A DNA stretch of 64,000 nt from Rhizobiales bacterium Ga0077537 (GCA_001464955.1 LNEM01000024.1:1-64000); one strand, 5' to 3'; positions 46,563-56,322 are shown, numbered from the stretch's first letter. Notes: a model not told the origin generated them from the sequence alone. Program-made: numbers and translations.

Positions 46563-46816
46563 CGTCGTCTCCCATGCCGTCGGTCGGCCGGCCCGGCAAG
46601 CGGACCCGAATCACCGGCAGCGCCACGAGTTGTGTCTGCCGTGAAGCCGTCGGGCGCGCAATCGCCGCCGCGGCCCTCACCATGGCAGAACACTTATCAT
46701 CTGGTATGCCGGGACGCGACCGCAACAGCGGCAGAAGCCGCCATCGGCATCTCTCTGGCGCGGCCGCGCCACTGCGACTAGCATTCCGGCTCATTTCGAA
46801 CCGGAGCTTCTGCCCG

Positions 46817-48622
46817 ATGGCCAACATCAACTCTGGCGCCTTCACCACTCGCCCCGAGATCGACGGCACGTTCGGCGTCGCGGCGACCACCCACTGGATC
46901 GCAACCGCGGTGGCGATGGGCATCCTCGAGCGCGGCGGCAACGCCTTCGACGCCGGCATCGCGGCCGCGTTCACGCTGCAGGTCGTCGAGCCGCACCTGT
47001 GTGGCCCCGGCGGCGACGTGCCCGTGATGGTCTTCGACCAGCGGCGCGGCAAGCCGGAAGTGATCTGCGGTCAGGGCCCGGCACCGGCCGGCGCGACGAT
47101 CGCGCACTATCGCGACCACCTCGGCCTCGACATCATCCCCGGCACCGGCCTCCTCGCGCCCTGCATCCCGGGCACCTTCGAGACCTACATGCTGGTCTTG
47201 CGCGACTACGGCACGATGCGCGTCCGCGACGTGCTCGAGGCCGCAATCTCCTACGCCCAGAACGGCCACCCGATCGTGGAGCGCGCCTGCGCCACCATCT
47301 CGACCGTCCGGGATCTTTTCCGCGATCATTGGCCGACGTCCGCGGCGGTCTACCTCCCCGGTGGCTCTGTTCCCCCGCCGGCAACCCTCTTCCGCAACCC
47401 GGCACACGCCGAGACCTATCTCCGCATTCTGGCCGAAGCAGAGGCCGGCGGTGGCGGGCGCGAGGCCGAGATCGAGCGCGCCTGCCGCGCCTGGAGCCAG
47501 GGCTTCGTCGCCGACGCCGTCGATCGTTTCTGCCGAACCGAGGAGGTGATGGACGTCACCGGCCGGCGCCACAAGGGCGTGCTGACCGGCCATGACATGG
47601 CCGGCTGGAAGCCGACGCTGGAAGCCCCGGTCTCGCTCGACTACGGACGCTATCAGGTCCTGAAGCCGGGCCCCTGGACGCAGGCGCCCGCCATGCTCCA
47701 GATCCTGGCCATCCTGAAGGGCTTCGAGGTCGAGCGGCTGTCACCGACGGACCCGGACTTCATCCACCTCTGGATCGAAGCCGCCAAGCTTGCCTATGCC
47801 GACCGCGAGGCCTTCTACGGCGACCCGCTGTTCGCCAGGGTGCCCATGGAGACGCTCCTCTCGGAGCGCTACAACAACGACCGCCGGCGCTTGATCGGCC
47901 AGTTCGCCAACATGGAGCAGCGCCCCGGCGTCATCGACGGCTACGGCGGCAAGGTGATCGTGAAATCCATCGCCGACGGCCGCGTCTCGGTCTCGGCGGC
48001 CGGCGCTGGCGAGCCGACGGTCGGCCGCATGGGCGAGGTGAAGGGCGATACCGTCCACATCGATATCATCGACCGCGCCGGCAACATGTTCACGGCGACG
48101 CCGTCCGGTGGCTGGCTGCAATCCTCGCCGGTGATACCAGCGCTCGGCTGGCCGCTTGGAAGTCGCGCCCAGATGTTCTGGCTCGACGAGAGCCACCCGG
48201 GCGCGCTGATGCCCGGCAAGCGCCCGCGCTCGACCTTGAGCGTCGGCATGGCGATGCGCGACGGCGCGCCGTACATGATCTGGGGCACGCCGGGCGGCGA
48301 CCAGCAGGACCAGTGGAATGCCCAGTTGTTCCTCCGCCATGCACACTTCGGCATGAACCTGCAGGAAGCCATCGACGCGCCGGCCTGGCACATCGAGCAC
48401 TTCCCGGCCTCGTTCTGGCCGCGCGCCGCGCGACCGGGCGTCGTCGTCGTCGAGAGCCGGCTACCGGCAGCGACCATCCGCGAACTCGAACGTCGCGGCC
48501 ACAAGGTGGAGGTCGGCTCCGACTGGTCCGAAGGTCGTCTGACGGCGGCCGCACAGGAGGGCGTGCGCCGTCGCGCCGCTGCCAATCCGCGCGGCATGCA
48601 GGGCTACGCAGCCGGTCGCTGA
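46817..48622 (+). CDS. Gamma-glutamyltransferase family protein
   Basis: A 601-residue Ntn-hydrolase that would self-cleave before the catalytic Thr, here T412 in EVKGDTVHIDIID. The common motif is STTHFSVVD, so this is a divergent member in which the residue before Thr is Asp. SVAVRGG is replaced but MGILERGGNAFDAGIAAAFTL, GPGGDVPVMVFD and the C-terminal PRSTLSVGMAM and GTPGGDQQ are clear. No signal peptide is seen from the ATG at 46817, so it is probably cytoplasmic, unlike classical periplasmic GGT. It may act on glutathione conjugates or a gamma-glutamyl amide or related lactam. Confidence 0.85.
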   Translation: MANINSGAFTTRPEIDGTFGVAATTHWIATAVAMGILERGGNAFDAGIAAAFTLQVVEPHLCGPGGDVPVMVFDQRRGKPEVICGQGPAPAGATIAHYRDHLGLDIIPGTGLLAPCIPGTFETYMLVLRDYGTMRVRDVLEAAISYAQNGHPIVERACATISTVRDLFRDHWPTSAAVYLPGGSVPPPATLFRNPAHAETYLRILAEAEAGGGGREAEIERACRAWSQGFVADAVDRFCRTEEVMDVTGRRHKGVLTGHDMAGWKPTLEAPVSLDYGRYQVLKPGPWTQAPAMLQILAILKGFEVERLSPTDPDFIHLWIEAAKLAYADREAFYGDPLFARVPMETLLSERYNNDRRRLIGQFANMEQRPGVIDGYGGKVIVKSIADGRVSVSAAGAGEPTVGRMGEVKGDTVHIDIIDRAGNMFTATPSGGWLQSSPVIPALGWPLGSRAQMFWLDESHPGALMPGKRPRSTLSVGMAMRDGAPYMIWGTPGGDQQDQWNAQLFLRHAHFGMNLQEAIDAPAWHIEHFPASFWPRAARPGVVVVESRLPAATIRELERRGHKVEVGSDWSEGRLTAAAQEGVRRRAAANPRGMQGYAAGR

Positions 48623-48790
48623 TCCCGGCCGCGGCGAAGTTATACAGACGTGCCGGCGCGACGGGTTGGCCCGGACCGCAGGTTCAGATACCATTCATGC
48701 GCCAGGCGGCAGGGTCGCCGCGCCACATTTCGCACATGTTGGAGCCATAGACGCGGCAACGGGTTGGATACGCCGCCGGGGACCACGATC

Positions 48791-49498
48791 ATGAATCAGA
48801 AGAGTACGATCGCTCTTGTCGACGACGAGCGGAACATTCTTGCTTCACTGCGCTTGGCACTTGAGGCCGAGGGCTACAAGGTGCGCACCTACGGCGACGG
48901 AGCCGCCGCGCTCGAAGCCTTGACCGAGGAACCGGCGGACCTCGGCATCTTCGACATCAAGATGCCGAAGATGGACGGCATGGAGCTGTTGCGTCGCATG
49001 CGCCAGATGTCCGACATGCCGGTGATCTTCCTCACTTCGAAGGACGAGGAGATCGACGAACTCTTCGGCCTCAAGATGGGCGCCGACGACTACATCGCAA
49101 AGCCCTTCTCGCAGCGCCTCGTCGTGGAGCGCGTCAAGGCCGTGCTCCGCCGCATCGCGCCGAAGGACGGACAGGCGCCGCAGACCGAGGCCGCCCGCAT
49201 CGTCGAGCGCGGCAAGCTCAAGCTCGACCCCGAGCGGCACACCTGCCATTGGGACATGAAGGCGGTGACGCTGACCGTCACGGAATTTCTGATTCTGCAG
49301 GCGCTCGCCCAGCGCCCGGGCGTCGTGAAGACGCGCGACGCGCTGATGGACGCGGCCTACGACGATCAGGTCTACGTCGACGATCGCACCATCGACAGCC
49401 ACATCAAGCGCCTGCGCAAGAAGTTCAAGGCCGTCGACGACGACTTCGACGTCATCGAGACGCTCTACGGGGTGGGCTACCGCTTCAAGGAGGCCTGA
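48791..49498 (+). CDS. chvI: Two-component response regulator ChvI
   Basis: A 235-residue OmpR-type regulator. Receiver domain with DD at 11-12, phospho-acceptor D55 in [10 protein letters not shown] and the Lys in AKPFSQR. The C-terminal winged helix ends [14 protein letters not shown] and YGVGYRF. The sequence and its place before chvG and hprK mark it as ChvI, which in rhizobia governs surface, exopolysaccharide and acid-stress genes. ATG at 48791; the longer frame upstream is not family sequence. In many relatives pckA lies upstream, but here it is the gamma-glutamyltransferase gene. Confidence 0.95.
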   Translation: MNQKSTIALVDDERNILASLRLALEAEGYKVRTYGDGAAALEALTEEPADLGIFDIKMPKMDGMELLRRMRQMSDMPVIFLTSKDEEIDELFGLKMGADDYIAKPFSQRLVVERVKAVLRRIAPKDGQAPQTEAARIVERGKLKLDPERHTCHWDMKAVTLTVTEFLILQALAQRPGVVKTRDALMDAAYDDQVYVDDRTIDSHIKRLRKKFKAVDDDFDVIETLYGVGYRFKEA

Positions 49499-49511
49499 CC
49501 GGACCCGGCCC

Positions 49512-51365
49512 ATGGCATTGGACTGGAACAACGTCTCGATGCTCGGCGAGCGGGCCGGTCGTCGCATGGCAAGCGTGGGCGACCTGCCGGTCGTATCTGC
49601 CATGCTGCGCGGCTATTCCGTCGCGCGCAGCCAGGTCGTGCGCCTGCCGATCGTGCGGTTTTTCTCGGAGTCGCTGGCCCGGCGTATCTTCTTCTCCAAC
49701 GTCGTCGGTCTCGGCGTGCTGCTGGTCGGCATGTACTTCGTATCGCACCAGAACGCGCTCCTGATCACGGCGAAGCGCGACAGCCTTCAGGTCCAGGCCG
49801 AGATCATCGCGGCCGCGATAGCGGCCAATGCCTCCGTCTCTACGAACGACCTGACCTTCGACACCGGCCGCCAGCCCGAGGTGGCGACGGTCAAGGCGCC
49901 GTTCCGGGACGACGGCTTCGCAGCCCTCGACGATCTCGAGTTGTCGATCCGTCCGGACCAGGTCGGCCCCGTGATCCGGAAGCTGATCCAGCCGGTGCAC
50001 AACACCCGCGCCCGGATCTACGACCGCGAAGGGGAACTGGTCGTCGACACCCATCGCGTGACGTCGGTGGATCCGCTGCCCCGCCTCGACGAGAACGGCG
50101 AGCCGGTGCGCGAGAAGGTGCGCGTGAAGACCAACTGGACGCGCTTCCTCGCCTACTTCGACGGCACCGATCTCCCGCTCTATCGCGAGATCGGCGCCAA
50201 CAACGGCACGTACTATCCGGAAGTCCGGCAGGCCCTTCGCGGCACGCGTCCTCAGCCGATGTTGCTCCTGAACGAGGCCGGCAAGCAGATCGTCTCGCTC
50301 GCCGTACCGATCCAGCGCCGCAACACGACCATGGGCGTCCTGCTGCTGTCGACCCGCCCCGGCGAGATCGAGAGCATCCTGAACCGCGAGCGCCGCATCT
50401 TCCTGATGATGGCCGCCATCGCCTTCCTGACGACGCTCGCCGCCTCCTGGCAGCTCAACCGCTCGATCGCCGGCCCCGTCAGCCGCCTGTCGGCCGCAGC
50501 CGACCAGGTCAGCAAGTCGATCAACGCCCGCGCCGAGCTGCCGGACTTCTCCCATCGCCGCGACGAGGTCGGCCGCATGTCGGACGCCTTCCGCCGTATG
50601 ACGAGTGCCCTCTACCGGCGGATCGAGGCCAGCGAGAAGTTCGCCGCCGACGTGGCCCATGAACTGAAGAATCCGCTGACCGCCGCCCGCTCGACGGCGG
50701 AATCCATGAGCTACGCCCGCACGCCCGAGCAGCGCGAACAGCTCGCCCGCCAGATCGAGCAGGAACTGAAGCGCCTCAACCGCCTGATCTCCGACGTCGC
50801 CAACGCCTCCCGCCTCGACGCCGAACTGGCGCGACAGGAAACGGAGGTCCTCGATCTCTCGGTCGCCTTCGGCGGCCTCGTCGCCGTTCTGGGCGATATC
50901 CACGGCGGCGACGGCAAGAAGATCGAGTTCGAAGTGATCCCGCGCCCGGGTCCGGAGCCGCGCCTCCTCGTCAAGGGCCACGAAGGCCGCCTCGGGCAGG
51001 TGGTCACCAATCTGATCGACAACGCCGCTTCGTTCTCGCCCGAAGGTGGCACGGTGACCGCGCGCCTCAGGGCCGTCGGCAACGAGATCGAACTCGCCGT
51101 CGAGGACCATGGTCCCGGCATTCCGGAAGACAAGCTCGAGCAGATCTTCGAGCGGTTTTACTCGGATAGACCGCTGAGTGACGGCATCATCGGCAAGAAT
51201 AGCGGCCTCGGATTGAGTATTTCTCGAGAGATCATCTTGGCTCATGGTGGCCGGATCTGGGCCGAGAACAGGAAAGGTCCGGGAGAGGAGGGCGCCCGCT
51301 TCATGGTCCGCCTGCCGATTGCCACCGGCGAGCCCGCGGCGACCCGCCCCGAGCGCCACACATGA
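49512..51365 (+). CDS. chvG: Sensor histidine kinase ChvG (ExoS)
   Basis: A 617-residue membrane sensor. Two membrane helices, about 58-78 and 296-315, enclose a periplasmic sensor domain of about 215 residues. A HAMP region follows, then the H-box ADVAHELKNPLTAARS with H383, and the ATP-binding N (LGQVVTNLIDNAASFSPEGG), G1 (EDHGPGIPE) and G2 (NSGLGLSISREI) boxes. In rhizobia its periplasmic partner is ExoR, which is not in this window. Starts 13 bases after chvI and overlaps hprK by four bases. Confidence 0.95.
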   Translation: MALDWNNVSMLGERAGRRMASVGDLPVVSAMLRGYSVARSQVVRLPIVRFFSESLARRIFFSNVVGLGVLLVGMYFVSHQNALLITAKRDSLQVQAEIIAAAIAANASVSTNDLTFDTGRQPEVATVKAPFRDDGFAALDDLELSIRPDQVGPVIRKLIQPVHNTRARIYDREGELVVDTHRVTSVDPLPRLDENGEPVREKVRVKTNWTRFLAYFDGTDLPLYREIGANNGTYYPEVRQALRGTRPQPMLLLNEAGKQIVSLAVPIQRRNTTMGVLLLSTRPGEIESILNRERRIFLMMAAIAFLTTLAASWQLNRSIAGPVSRLSAAADQVSKSINARAELPDFSHRRDEVGRMSDAFRRMTSALYRRIEASEKFAADVAHELKNPLTAARSTAESMSYARTPEQREQLARQIEQELKRLNRLISDVANASRLDAELARQETEVLDLSVAFGGLVAVLGDIHGGDGKKIEFEVIPRPGPEPRLLVKGHEGRLGQVVTNLIDNAASFSPEGGTVTARLRAVGNEIELAVEDHGPGIPEDKLEQIFERFYSDRPLSDGIIGKNSGLGLSISREIILAHGGRIWAENRKGPGEEGARFMVRLPIATGEPAATRPERHT

Positions 51366-51820
51366 GCGCGCCCCCCGACGGCCAGCTCGTTCATGCGACG
51401 GCCGTCGCGGTCGGGGACAGGGCCGCGCTCATCACCGGTCCCTCGGGCGCCGGGAAATCGGCGCTCGCGCTTCATTGCATCTCGCAGGCGTTCCTGATCG
51501 ACGGCCACGCGATCACCGCGACCCTCCTCTCGGACGATCAGGTCCGGGTCTGGGCCGAGGCCGGACGCCTCATAGCGGCTCCCCCGCCACGCCTTGCCGG
51601 GCTGATGGAAGTCCGCGGCCAGGGCATTCTCGCGTTTCCACATGTTGCCTCGGTCGAGGTGAAGCTGGTCGTTGAACTGGCCCGCTCCGACCGGATCGAG
51701 CGCCTGCCCGACCCACCCTTGCGTCGCACGATCGCCGGGATCGATCTGCCCTGCGTCGAGATCGCCCCAGGTGAGCCGACGAGTCCCATCCGCCTGTTGC
51801 TCGCACTTCTTCGATCATGA
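51362..51820 (+). CDS. hprK: Short-form HPr kinase/phosphorylase
   Basis: A 152-residue protein that keeps only the catalytic domain of HprK, as is usual in alphaproteobacteria. Walker A GPSGAGKS is at about residues 26-33 and the HprK signature region reads MEVRGQGILAF. It phosphorylates a serine of HPr, here probably S50. Overlap with chvG (ATGA) suggests joint control of the ChvG/ChvI system and the PTS proteins. Confidence 0.92.
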   Translation: MSAPPDGQLVHATAVAVGDRAALITGPSGAGKSALALHCISQAFLIDGHAITATLLSDDQVRVWAEAGRLIAAPPPRLAGLMEVRGQGILAFPHVASVEVKLVVELARSDRIERLPDPPLRRTIAGIDLPCVEIAPGEPTSPIRLLLALLRS

Positions 51821-52050
51821 GCCCCCTGATCGCCGATCAATCCGTGGCCGATCGGCCGCCCGTGATCCCGAACGCCATCGAATACGGCCCTCCGAGGGCG
51901 AATGATGGTAGCCAGACGCCGCGATTCGTCTAAAAAGCGGGTCACGCGGTGGTTGCGGCTGTCCTCCTGGGACCGACGCACCTCTCGCTTTCGGCACGCA
52001 CACGCCCCGGCGCCCACCCGGCACGGGCGCGAGCAACGAGAGGCGGATTG

Positions 52051-52455
52051 ATGATCGGTATCGTGATCATCACGCATGGCGGGTTGGCTGTGGAGTTCCG
52101 GGCGGCCCTCGAGCACGTCGTCGGTCCGCAGACGGGCCTCGAGACCATGTCGATCGGCCCCGAGGACGACATCGAGACCCGCCGCACCGAGCTGATCGAG
52201 GCGGTTCGCCGCGCCGACACCGGCCGCGGCGTGATCATTCTGACCGACATGTTCGGCGGCACCCCGTCCAACCTCGCGATCTCGGTCATGGACGATACCG
52301 GCGCCGAGGTGCTCGCGGGCGTCAACCTGCCGATGCTGGTGCGTCTTGCCAGCGTCCGGCGCGACAAGGCCCTCGTCGAGGCCGTCGATCTGGCCAAGGA
52401 AGCCGGCCGGAAGTACATCTCCGTTGCGAGCCAGGTCCTCTCGGGCGACACTTGA
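52051..52455 (+). CDS. PTS EIIA component, mannose-fructose type (regulatory)
   Basis: A 134-residue EIIA-Man fold protein. H9 in IVIITHGGLA is the phosphorylated His, and the sugar-PTS ILTDMFGGTPSNLA motif follows. No EIIB or EIIC genes are present, so it serves in regulation, taking phosphate from HPr and signalling to ChvG/ChvI or other targets, as in related species. A 230-base gap separates it from hprK. Confidence 0.92.
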   Translation: MIGIVIITHGGLAVEFRAALEHVVGPQTGLETMSIGPEDDIETRRTELIEAVRRADTGRGVIILTDMFGGTPSNLAISVMDDTGAEVLAGVNLPMLVRLASVRRDKALVEAVDLAKEAGRKYISVASQVLSGDT

Positions 52456-52480
52456 GACGTGACCGTCCCAGGGAGACCTC

Positions 52481-52762
52481 ATGCCGATAGCCGCTGAGCG
52501 GATCGAGCTTCTGATCCGCAACAAGAAGGGCCTTCACGCGCGGGCATCGGCCAAGTTCGTGAAATGCGCCGAAACATTCGACGCGACCATCCGGGTGACC
52601 CGGGACGGCCAGACCGTGGGCGGCATGTCCATCATGGGCCTGATGATGCTGGCAGCCAGCCAGGGCACCACCATTCAGGTCGAGGCCGAGGGCCCCGAGG
52701 CGGGACCGGCGCTGAAGGCGATCCGCGAACTCGTCGAGGACGGCTTCGGCGAGGATTGCTGA
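52481..52762 (+). CDS. ptsH: HPr phosphocarrier protein
   Basis: A 93-residue HPr. Active site H19 lies in NKKGLHARASAKFV, and S50 in GGMSIMGLMMLAAS is the HprK target. Starts 25 bases after the EIIA gene with GGGAGA upstream of the ATG. No Enzyme I gene is in the window, so the nitrogen PTS type Enzyme I (PtsP) elsewhere is presumed. A terminator follows. Confidence 0.95.
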   Translation: MPIAAERIELLIRNKKGLHARASAKFVKCAETFDATIRVTRDGQTVGGMSIMGLMMLAASQGTTIQVEAEGPEAGPALKAIRELVEDGFGEDC

Positions 52763-52788
52763 TCGCAGCACCGCTGAAACGCCAAAAA

Positions 52789-52817
52789 GCGAGGTCTCCG
52801 GAGAGACCTCGCCATTT
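52789..52817. terminator. Bidirectional intrinsic terminator
   Basis: GCGAGGTCTC, loop CGGA, GAGACCTCGC. On the plus strand CATTT follows; on the minus strand a run of five T follows (CTTTTT). It ends both ptsH and the convergent TadG-like gene. Confidence 0.85.
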
Positions 52818-52843
52818 GGAGGCGGATGCGGTGAGTGCCGGCT

Positions 52844-54433
52844 TTACTGAGAGAGCCTCAGCTTGGCCACCTGCAGAGCGATGTCACGGAACGCCTGCTT
52901 CAGCGCGTCGCCATCCTCTGCCTCGTAGAACTTCGACGGATCGGACGCGCAATTGCGGAGCGTGCTGATCGCCGTGTTGTTGCCGTTGAGCGCGAACCCG
53001 ACGGTGTAGACCGTGATGCCCGTATTCAGCTTCATGGCAGCGCACATCGCATCGGCTTGCGAATCGGAGACGCCGTTGGTGGCGTTGACATTGATCCGCG
53101 TGCCGTTGTTGCCGCTGTTGGACGACATGACGCCGTTGGTGTGCGCAGTGTTGTACTCGCCGTCCGTCATCAGGATCGCGATCTTCTGCGTCTTCTCCGT
53201 GCCGTAAGCGACCGGCCGGTTCTGCGACGGCCAGAGATACGCCCACTTCGGCGACAGCATGTACCAGGCCCAAGCCGTACCGAGCTGACCAGCCGTCGCT
53301 CCGGCGAGCTGCATCTTGTCGATGTGACTCTTGAGGATGGCCTTCTCGTTCGACAGCGGCATGACGGCGTTGATCGTCAGGTCATTGGTCCGGACGAGAG
53401 AACAACGAGTCTGTTCGTTCGTGGTGCTGGTATGGCTGTTCGTGTTGCTGTTCTGGTAGATCGGTCCAACCCGCCGCGCGTCCGAATCCGGAGCTTCGTC
53501 GTTGTACCTGTCGTTCCCGGTGCGCTCGCTGACGCAATAGGACGACAACCGGAGTGTCTGCAGGCCACCGTCCCTGTTCGTGAACCGATAGTACTGCGCC
53601 GGCGCGCCCCACTTCCATTGCGTGCTCGAGGGCGACGAGCTGGTCGTGACCGCCGTGCACGGCGACGAGGAACTCGTGCACGAGCCGGTCTTGGCCGCAC
53701 CACGCACCTGGTTGACGATCGTCGTCGAGCCGAGGTGCACACCGTTGGCGAACGGAATCAGCGCCACACGTGAGGTGTACTCGCTCTGGTCGTCCCAGAC
53801 GACGATGTCGATCAGGTCCTTGGCCGCGGCCTTGAGATCGTTGATCTTCTCGCCGGCCATCGAGCCCGTAACGTCGAGCATCATGGCGATCTCGAGGTTG
53901 TTCTCGCCGCTGCCGCCGACCGCGAGCTGTGCCTCGGCCCGCGCATGGACCGGGAGGTACTCGAAGTCGACCGTCGCGCCGAGCGGCCGCACGATCGAAT
54001 TGGCAGCCGTGAGGAACGGTGCCGGAACCTGCGCCGTCGCCTGCATCACGAGCGAGTTGCGGGCATAGTCCGGCGCCAGCGACATCGTCGCCGTATAGCC
54101 GTGCGGCTTGTTGGCGTTGAAGAACTGCAGCCCCTTGTCCTGGGCCACGGCGAGATCGCTCTCCGTCTGCCAGGCACGCGCGGCGGCGAGCGCCGAGGCG
54201 TCGACCGCATTCTGGAGCTGGTCGCGCGCCGTCATGGCCCGCCCGAAGTCGATCGCGCCGCCCACGAGCGAAAGCACGACGAACGCCGTCAATGCGAAAA
54301 CAAGACCGACGGAACCCCGCCGATCGCCCGCGAATTCACGTCCGGCCACGCGGGCCGGCTCGATGGACCGGATGATCCTCTTGGACCATCCAACTTGACC
54401 GGGATCGAGACCCCGGCTTGTTGAACGCAACAT
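52844..54433 (-). CDS. TadG-like pilus/surface protein with VWA domain
   Basis: A 529-residue protein. A TadE/G-type N-terminus has one membrane helix (about 40-60; GLVFALTAFVVLSLVGGAIDF) after a basic segment. A von Willebrand A domain follows with a MIDAS motif DVTGSM (D-x-T-x-S). It carries long Ser/Thr/Asn-rich stretches and scattered cysteines, as in surface-exposed proteins. No tad pilus genes lie nearby, so it is an isolated copy, common in Hyphomicrobiales. AGGAGG sits upstream of the ATG at 54433. Confidence 0.85.
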   Translation of the reverse strand: MLRSTSRGLDPGQVGWSKRIIRSIEPARVAGREFAGDRRGSVGLVFALTAFVVLSLVGGAIDFGRAMTARDQLQNAVDASALAAARAWQTESDLAVAQDKGLQFFNANKPHGYTATMSLAPDYARNSLVMQATAQVPAPFLTAANSIVRPLGATVDFEYLPVHARAEAQLAVGGSGENNLEIAMMLDVTGSMAGEKINDLKAAAKDLIDIVVWDDQSEYTSRVALIPFANGVHLGSTTIVNQVRGAAKTGSCTSSSSPCTAVTTSSSPSSTQWKWGAPAQYYRFTNRDGGLQTLRLSSYCVSERTGNDRYNDEAPDSDARRVGPIYQNSNTNSHTSTTNEQTRCSLVRTNDLTINAVMPLSNEKAILKSHIDKMQLAGATAGQLGTAWAWYMLSPKWAYLWPSQNRPVAYGTEKTQKIAILMTDGEYNTAHTNGVMSSNSGNNGTRINVNATNGVSDSQADAMCAAMKLNTGITVYTVGFALNGNNTAISTLRNCASDPSKFYEAEDGDALKQAFRDIALQVAKLRLSQ

Positions 54434-54857
54434 GGTACGCCTCCTGAACACTACTCGCATCCATCGTCGAAAGTATCGCACGTGTATTTATGAGCATTTA
54501 AAATGATATCCGATGCAGGCGAATACATTGAATAAAATGGAATTACTTTGAGAGAAGCAATTTTACTAGAATTGTTGCATCGCAAGTAAGATCTCGATAA
54601 CCAGATGATCTGCGGATAAGCGCATCTCAGGCCTCGCAACGAGCATGCCAACGGCGTCGCGCCGGCGCCGCCGGGCGGCGGACGCATAAACACATAAGGA
54701 TTTCTTTATATGACTGTTGCGCCGCCCGGTCCGTCTGGCTATAGAGCCGGCTGACGGGACGCCACGTCCCGCGCGTGAAGACGCATCAGGCGCCCCGCGA
54801 CATCGACGGGAGCGGCCCCGCGCACGCAGTCTGTAAACGGGAAGGACGGCACGTCAC
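54434..54857. other. Divergent intergenic region with an AT-rich patch
   Basis: The region between the TadG-like gene and ahcY is AT-rich from about 54470 to 54610, far below the surrounding GC. This probably holds the promoter of the TadG-like gene. A palindromic operator candidate lies at 54694-54709, and a GGGACG/CGTCCC hairpin lies in the ahcY leader near 54755. No SAH riboswitch core was recognised. Confidence 0.5.
54694..54709. promoter_or_regulatory. Palindromic operator candidate upstream of ahcY
   Basis: ATAAGGATTTCTTTAT is an inverted repeat with two mismatches of ATAAAGA-like half-sites. AT-rich palindromes of this type precede methionine-cycle genes and are bound by ArsR-type regulators of SAH or SAM in proteobacteria. 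It stands 148 bases before the ahcY start. Regulator assignment is inferred. Confidence 0.45.
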
Positions 54858-56270
54858 ATGACCGGAGCCAAGGACTACATCGTCAAGGACATCAAGCTCG
54901 CCGACTTCGGCCGCAAGGAGATCGACCTTGCCGAGACCGAAATGCCAGGCCTGATGGCGATCCGCGCCGAATACGGCCCGCAGCAGCCTCTGAAGGGCGC
55001 TCGCGTCGCCGGCTCGTTGCACATGACCATCCAGACCGCCGTGCTGATCGAGACGCTGAAGGCGCTCGGCGCCGACGTCCGCTGGGTCTCCTGCAACATA
55101 TTCTCGACCCAGGATCACGCCGCAGCGGCCATCGCGGCCGCCGGCACGCCCGTCTTCGCCTACAAGGGCGAGACCCTGACGGAATACTGGGACTACACCG
55201 CCATGCTGTTCGACTGGCATGGCGGCGGCGTCCCGAACATGATCCTCGACGACGGCGGCGACGCCACCATGCTCGTCCACTATGGCCTTCGGGCCGAGAA
55301 GGGCGACACGGCATTCCTGGAGAAGCCCGGCTCCGAGGAAGAAGAGATCTTCTTCGCGCTCATCAAGAAGATGCTGAAGGAGAAGCCGAAGGGCTGGTTC
55401 GCCGAGGTCGCCGCCGCGATCAAGGGCGTCTCCGAGGAGACGACCACGGGCGTGCACCGCCTCTACAAGCTCGCCGAGGAAGGGAAGCTTCTGTTCCCCG
55501 CGATCAACGTCAACGATTCGGTAACCAAGTCGAAGTTCGACAACCTCTATGGCTGCCGCGAATCGCTTGTCGACGCGCTGCGTCGCGGTACCGACGTCAT
55601 GATGGCGGGCAAGGTCGCCTTCGTCGCCGGCTTCGGGGATGTCGGCAAGGGCTCGGCCGCCTCGCTTCGCCAGGCCGGCTGCCGCGTGATCGTGTCCGAG
55701 GTCGACCCGATCTGCGCCCTTCAGGCCGCCATGGAAGGCTATGAGGTCGCCACGATCGAGGACGCCCTGCCCCGCGCCGACATCTACGTCACCGCGACCG
55801 GCAACAAGGACATCATCACCGTCGACCACATGCGCGGGATGAAGGACCGGGCCATCGTCTGCAACATCGGCCACTTCGACAACGAGATCCAGGTCGCGGG
55901 TCTCAAGAACTTCAAGTGGAACAACGTCAAGCCGCAGGTCGACGAGATCGAGTTCCCGTCCGGCAACCGCATCATCCTGCTGTCGGAAGGCCGCCTCGTG
56001 AACCTCGGCAACGCGATGGGCCACCCGTCGTTCGTGATGTCCTCGTCGTTCTCGAACCAGACGCTCGCCCAGATCGAGCTCTGGACCGAGCGCAACACCG
56101 GCAAGTACCAGAAGAAGGTCTACACGCTGCCGAAGAAGCTCGACGAGAAGGTGGCCGCACTCCACCTCGAGAAGCTCGGCGTGAAGCTGACCAAGATGCG
56201 CAAGGATCAGGCGGACTACATCGGTGTCTCGATGGAAGGCCCGTTCAAGCCCGAGCACTACCGCTACTGA
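54858..56270 (+). CDS. ahcY: Adenosylhomocysteinase (SAH hydrolase)
   Basis: A 470-residue NAD-dependent enzyme that splits S-adenosylhomocysteine into adenosine and homocysteine. Landmarks are the [23 protein letters not shown] start region, [38 protein letters not shown], the NAD-binding [17 protein letters not shown], and the C-terminal KPEHYRY needed for tetramer and NAD binding. Full length. It is transcribed alone with a strong terminator, though in related genomes it also lies between ptsH and divL. Confidence 0.98.
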   Translation: MTGAKDYIVKDIKLADFGRKEIDLAETEMPGLMAIRAEYGPQQPLKGARVAGSLHMTIQTAVLIETLKALGADVRWVSCNIFSTQDHAAAAIAAAGTPVFAYKGETLTEYWDYTAMLFDWHGGGVPNMILDDGGDATMLVHYGLRAEKGDTAFLEKPGSEEEEIFFALIKKMLKEKPKGWFAEVAAAIKGVSEETTTGVHRLYKLAEEGKLLFPAINVNDSVTKSKFDNLYGCRESLVDALRRGTDVMMAGKVAFVAGFGDVGKGSAASLRQAGCRVIVSEVDPICALQAAMEGYEVATIEDALPRADIYVTATGNKDIITVDHMRGMKDRAIVCNIGHFDNEIQVAGLKNFKWNNVKPQVDEIEFPSGNRIILLSEGRLVNLGNAMGHPSFVMSSSFSNQTLAQIELWTERNTGKYQKKVYTLPKKLDEKVAALHLEKLGVKLTKMRKDQADYIGVSMEGPFKPEHYRY

Positions 56271-56277
56271 TCTCTCG

Positions 56278-56288
56278 CCCCCCCCCCC
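56278..56288 (+). repeat. Homopolymer run of 11 C
   Basis: A run of 11 cytosines lies eight bases after the ahcY stop, in non-coding sequence. It is a weak spot for sequencing accuracy. Confidence 0.9.
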
Positions 56289-56322
56289 GCCTCCCGTTGA
56301 GGGAGCAGGCCGACCAGACCAC

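Noticed and set aside
49485-51359. 624-codon minus-strand frame over chvG
   Set aside because: Antisense shadow of a clear histidine kinase.
54721-54857. SAH riboswitch in the ahcY leader
   Set aside because: Hairpins are present, but the conserved core of the SAH riboswitch was not found.
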